DNA from: Polydactylus sextarius
Taxonomy: Eukaryota > Chordata > Actinopteri > Polynemidae
NCBI GenBank assembly: GCA_016801845.1
Contig: CM028909.1
Location: 3,206,313-3,270,312, forward strand
Direction of reading: 5' to 3'
Length of the DNA: 64,000 nt
Numbering within the stretch: position 1 is the first letter of the stretch; every line of letters starts with the position of its first letter. A program made the translations under genes and the position numbers. Positions 58,951-64,000 of this stretch are shown here, piece by piece. The notes beneath the pieces were generated by a model that did not search any database, was not told the DNA's origin, and saw only the letters and a list, made by a program, of their open reading frames with translations.

Positions 58951-61900
58951 TAATCCCCCTCAACACCGCCACCAACCACAACAACAAAGATGATGATGTT
59001 TAACTTCAATGTAACACAATTACAGTAATTATCACTTTATAATAAAATATTCAATATTACTATGCTTGCTACATATTTCAGTAACATGCATTACAGCACA
59101 TTTTAACCTAAAATTTTGTGTTTATGTTTTGAACCACAAACACATTGAGATTTTGGCACGAGAGGAAAAACATCCATGCTCAGATGCTTGCCGAGGTCTT
59201 GAAAGTCCTTTGTCAGGTTGCTTATAAAATGTTGTTTTATTTCTTGTGTCTTTTTAACCACTGCTGCAAAACCCGGAGGACGATAAAGGTCTGAACTGAA
59301 ATGAAGTGAAACAGTATGGAATTTTAAAACGTTGCGTTCCCAGACCATGTAAAGTCTGGGGGGTGAGTTCATCCTGCAGGAAACGTAATAAGATGGTGAA
59401 TTCACCTGAAACACAGGTGCTAAACGACCTGTTGCATCACATCAGTCTTAGACCAACAGCACATGAGACGGTGATTCAGTGACATTAAACAATCCTAATC
59501 CATGCACTCTCCTATCAAACTCTGCATACATATCACAAATGTGTCTGTTAACATCTTCCACTGATGCGAAGAGAAAATCGCACATTTATGCGTCGGCTCT
59601 GATCTGGTAGCTCCTCGAACACGTCTAACAAACGGGAGAAAACTACCTCGAAAGACTGCTGCAGATCGTTGCGCTACGTTGTGATTAAACACGTCGTTTA
59701 ATCAGAAAATATAGCAACGTGTAGCAAAACGTGCCTCTAAACTCACCCAGGAATTTTGTGCGAAAATCATGAAAAAGTTAAGCTCGTAGTAGAATTTTAG
59801 CTTCTGCACAAAAGCATTTTAAAATACTTAATAGCCTATATGAAGAAATACAAATAAAACTTGATATGATTCATATGTTCATCCATCCATTCATTCATTT
59901 ATGCTGTTATAGTTCTGACCGAGCTCTTGGTGAAACATGTTTGTGTGAATTTTATGTACTTATGCAACACTACTGTGAATTTGACATTCATCCATTCACT
60001 CATTCATTGATGCTTATCTGTGAGTATCTACAAACGTAGTTATGTTGTAATAAATCACATCCACTTTAATTAACCATCATGAAATGAGATGAATCAACGT
60101 AACTTTTCATTTAAATTTATTCACTTCAGCCGAAACCGCAGGAATGTTTCCTCTATAACTTACTCACCTGTTGCATTATTATAAAACCTTGTTTTAATAA
60201 CTTTTTATCATGAGGGCAGACGAAGGTGGTTTCAGATATTTCATGATTAAAACATTTTAAATAAAACTAAAGAAATACATGGCCTATATCACAAAACCCA
60301 GCTAATTCCATTGAATATAGAGATCAACATTTTCCTTCACACTAAGGTCGAGGTTAATGTTTCATTGTACAGTGGATGATGTGAGAATTACTAAGATGCG
60401 TCTCCATTGGTTTTCTCTTGTAGTCCAGAGAGATGTTGGTTATATTGTGACTGAATATTTATCATTTTTATCGGCCTTGTGATTGACTGTAGACATGTCC
60501 AGGGTGAACTCTGCCTTCACCCACAGGCAGCTGCGACTGCCCTCAGTCGAACCTAATAATAAGTGGATAATTAATATCTTTCCCAGTAACCTCAGCTGTA
60601 TGTTGCCAGATGGTGGCACTAACTGCTAACCACATCCTTTAACAGGGTGACCTACTTAACACCTAACAGAGACTAATAATGATCTTATCTCACGTGCATA
60701 AAATAAAAAGGTTCGTTTTGTCTTTTAAACTCTGTTTTTAAGTGTCTTTTTATTTGCCTTTGATGCAATATGTAGGTCACCTTGTAAAAAATACAGTGAA
60801 AATAGAAAGTCGCACGTTCAATCTTTTAAAACTGTTCACCAGTAAAGAATAACCATACATACAGTGGTGTTGATGGTGGTAATGTGCACTGTTTGTTTTT
60901 TTTTTTTGCTGTTTTCACTAATGAGGCAGCTGCAGTAGGGCTCCATGTATTCTAATGGTCGTCATGCAGGGTTGTTAGACCTGTGTATGCAGCCCACTGG
61001 GCTGGAGGTAGTGGAGGTCACTGGAACATGTGGCAACAGGGATGACATGAAAAGCTTCACAGTATGGCCTGGATCGCTGCCTCCATTAGGCCAGGCAGTT
61101 GTGTTTTCATGTAGTCAGGGTTTCTGTTCAACAGCTGTCTGCTCTGCTGGAGAAAAAAAATAGAAAAATCAGAATACTTATCACAGCTGCTCTTCTCTTG
61201 GGATAAAGCAAATGTATCGTTCTGCCGTCTTTGTTATCGTCATTATTTAAAGAATATAGTGGGGATGTAGGACATGGACATAATTAGGGGATACTGTGTT
61301 GTGAATGAACTGAGGTTGAATTTTCTATCAGTTTTGTGTTTTTTTTCTAACATGAAAAGAACTGTTTCAAAGAAGCAGAACAGAGCCTAGATCAATACAC
61401 ACCACATGTACCATATAGTTTAATTTTAAAAGCAGTGCTTAGTATGTTTTTCCATATATTTCTCCATTCTTTTTTACAAAAGCAGTAAACTTAACATAGA
61501 CCTACACCTTGACCTTGATCAGTTAGAAAAAAAAAACTTGTACAGTAAAAGTTCGTTTTGCTACCTGAATTTTTCATTTAACCTTGTTTAATTGTTGTTT
61601 TAAGTTCCTTATCCTGTGGAAACACATGATTTCTAGACTACATGTATATTATCTTCATTGTACTAAGACACTTACTCTGTTAATGATAAATAATTAGTGT
61701 TATTAAAGATAAGTTGAAATACAACTTAGTGTAACTACTGTACTGAAACAAGTGAGATAAACTTCAACATACTTAAATACAACTTTTCTCATTAATGATG
61801 TTCTTAAAAGTGCTTTGTTAACGTTAAGTGAATAATTTTATGTTATACAACATTTAAGACCTGTTGCCTGTGGCCTGTACTACAAAACAGGATCAAACTA

Positions 61901-62331
61901 ACATAAAGTTGAATTCTGGGTCATATGATCATATTTCACCTTATAAAATATTATCTTTAGATGTTGCCATATTTGAATTGACCTGCAGGTTACACACCAT
62001 CATTTACTCTTCAAACATGGTTGTGGACATGTTGCTTGTAATAACCAGCTCTGCCTCTTTGAACATGAACAAACTCGCATTCACTTACAGTTTTAATAAG
62101 CACCACAGTCATACATCTAAACCAGCTCAGTTGGCCGTGGGGTTTCCCTTTGACCCACAGTGTGGTGCTGTTGTATTGTACGTGTGGTAAATGGATGTCA
62201 ACGCAAACAGAAACGCAGAAGCTGCTCAAACATATTAACTGCAGGTTGCATGTTATATTGTCATTAAGTGTTTGGCCAGTTGATCACTAAATTCTGACTG
62301 GTGATTTGTGTACGTGTGTGTTGGTTGTGTG
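58951..62331. other. Intergenic sequence, gene-free
   Basis: No convincing exon was found. About 59370-59690 is a decayed relative of the family F MITE (GGGAGAAAACTACCTCGAAA). The rest is AT-rich with no recognisable feature. Confidence 0.4.
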
Positions 62332-63150
62332 CAGAGATGGACAGTAACAAAGTACATTTACTTGAGTACTGTACTTAAATACAGTTTTGATTTTCAAAGG
62401 ATTTGTACTTTACTTTCACTTCGTTATATTTGAAGACAAATACGGTGCTTTTTACTTACTTTCAATTCTGAAATGATTTTTTTTTCTCCTTTTGTCTTCT
62501 GAAAGGTGATTGGTTGTTTGTCAGGTGACAGCCTATCAGTGATCAGTAGGTGACGTCACGTCTGTAGACTGTGACTATAAAACCAAGTCAGGTTATTACA
62601 ACAACTAATGATGTGAATCTTTTTCTTTTGATGTCAGATGATATCAGATGATCTTGTTTCAAACATTGTTGCTGTTGTAAAGTCATGAATCTAGAGGTGG
62701 AGACCTGGTTTGAAGCAGGTTGAATGTCAATGTTATTTTCTGATCCAGCTTCATTTCCAGCTGTTCCACTGTCTTCATGATGAACACACACATACATGTG
62801 TTCACACACTGTCAGAGCTGTGTCACAACACTACCATGATGTTTAGTTACAATTCATTTAAAACTACAAACTAACCACTGCTTTTCTTTGTCGGTTGTTG
62901 TTGTTGATTCATTCTGGAACTTTCTACCAATATTCTAGTTACAATTCTAAAAACATTCTACATTCTAATTCTAGAATTCTACCTCATTCTACAGGTTCAT
63001 CAAGCTGCTCAGAGACATTAGCTGTTGAAGTGTTGTGGTGATGATGTAACAATGTGGGGAAAGAAAATGGGATTTTAATACTTAAATATTTTTAAAAACA
63101 AGTACTTCAGAACTTTAACTGAAGTAAAAAGGTAACTGTACGACTGGGAC
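62332..63150 (+). mobile_element. Tol2-like hAT MITE, family B, most complete copy
   Basis: The left end CAGAGATGGACAGTAACAAA is followed by GTACATTTACTTGAGTACTG, closely resembling the termini of Tol2-related hAT elements of fish. The interior matches 16.4, 32.95 and 43.6 kb. The right end, near AACTGAAGTAAAAAGGTAAC, is decayed and no clear 8-bp duplication is seen. No transposase frame is present. Confidence 0.75.
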
Positions 63151-63608
63151 CAGCTCCGGCGCCCCCACCTACTCTTAACAGGATATGGTAGATGAATAGG
63201 ACTTGATTCTTAAGAGTTCTTTCAGTTCGCTGAATGAATGTACATAATAAGATTAATTGCGGTGGTGTTCCATAAAACACAAAGATTATTCAGAAACTGA
63301 AATTAGAAACGTGACTAACTTTAAAAATGAAAATCAATTTAAGTGTTGTGGCCAATACAGTTTCAATGATGAAATAAACACGCAAATGAATCGGATTTCA
63401 TTTCCTTTGCTCCATGAATCATTTATTCAAAGAGACACTCCACTCTGAAAACCACCTAGTCTGACACAGCAAATCATGTAGCACACTTATAATGATTAAC
63501 ACCCAGCAAAAAGTAGAAATCCTGTAATGCTGTCTACACACTGTCATCATGCTGACAGTTTGTTGATGAATGCATCTATACATATGTTTTCTTTCAAGAA
63601 ACATCCTT

Positions 63609-64000
63609 CAGTGTTGTAAATGTATGTGAAAGTCACACTAGAGTAGAAGTACAGACACTAGAGTAGAAGTACAGACACTAGAGTAGAAGTACAGACACTA
63701 GAGTAGAAGTACAGACACTAGAGTAGAAGTACAGACACTCAATCAAAAAATAACTTTGGTAGAAGTTCAAGTCAGAGACTAGAATGATTCTCCAGTAAAA
63801 GTCTTAAAGTATCTAGTATTTACTGTACTTAAGTATGACAAGTAATCTATAATTAAATGTACTGAAGTAATGAAAGTGAAAGTACAAGTACATGTTAATA
63901 AAGTTTATCCAGCACTTTAAAACATGGAGCTACAACAATCTTCATAGACAATGTCTTGAGTCTGAACTAAAGAACTAAACTTGTTGTTTTTTTACTAAAT
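63609..64000 (+). mobile_element. Family A hAT-type MITE, cut by the window end
   Basis: It starts CAGTGTTGTAAATG and carries about five 20-bp ACTAGAGTAGAAGTACAGAC units (63638-63740), followed by the standard interior. It lacks the segment AACAGAAGAATATTATG present in most copies (near 63900). Confidence 0.8.

Noticed and set aside
60606..60619. CTCF-like sequence CCAGATGGTGGCAC
   Set aside because: Two core mismatches and no promoter or boundary context; such matches are expected by chance.

Overview
The window is genomic DNA from a ray-finned fish, most likely a percomorph-type teleost. It has multi-exon vertebrate genes with GT-AG introns, AATAAA poly(A) signals, abundant CA/TG, GATA-type and CAGA microsatellites, a decayed L2-like LINE, and many short non-autonomous DNA transposons, including hAT copies with Tol2-like ends. 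The species cannot be named from the sequence alone. The 5' end of asxl and the far 5' exons of myt1 and gpr173 lie outside the window or are unresolved; the coding genes themselves appear intact.

Layout, left to right. (1) 2-130, + strand: the last codons of an Asxl protein (C-terminal PHD finger), followed by its 3' UTR. (2) 3028-17116, - strand: myt1, a neural CCHHC zinc-finger transcription factor. Twenty coding exons were resolved at base level, giving about 1194 residues, seven fingers, a long acidic run and a C-terminal coiled coil. Its probable noncoding first exon ends at 19437. (3) 19.4-20.75 kb: a head-to-head promoter region shared with porcn. It carries two tandem REST/RE1-like sites, a GATA-type microsatellite and a match to the CTCF core. 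(4) 21175-26921, + strand: porcn, the Wnt O-acyltransferase (12 coding exons, 450 residues). (5) 28639-32247, + strand: an organic solute transporter alpha-like gene (7 exons, 416 residues). (6) 33712-40846, + strand: suv39h1, the H3K9 methyltransferase (6 exons, 411 residues), with a compact CCAAT/E2F/YY1-type promoter. (7) 49479-50642, - strand: gpr173 (SREB3), an orphan GPCR with a single coding exon and probable upstream noncoding exons. (8) 50.9-64 kb: a gene-poor stretch with repeats, a small orphan CpG-rich promoter-like island near 53.3 kb and a GC-rich candidate first-exon region for gpr173 near 57.8-58.9 kb.

The genes are not an operon and do not form one pathway. Three of the five substantial genes (porcn, suv39h1, gpr173) have human orthologues on Xp11, while MYT1 and ASXL1 are on 20q, so the block joins two human synteny groups. 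No new multi-gene system was found. The most notable signals are the tandem RE1-like pair between myt1 and porcn, the TG-repeat splice acceptors, transposons lying within a few bases of myt1 splice sites, two TTAA-flanked foldback elements, and a 53-codon ORF inside a porcn intron. All exon boundaries were read by eye from splice consensus, phase continuity and protein-family knowledge; no alignment or RNA evidence was available.
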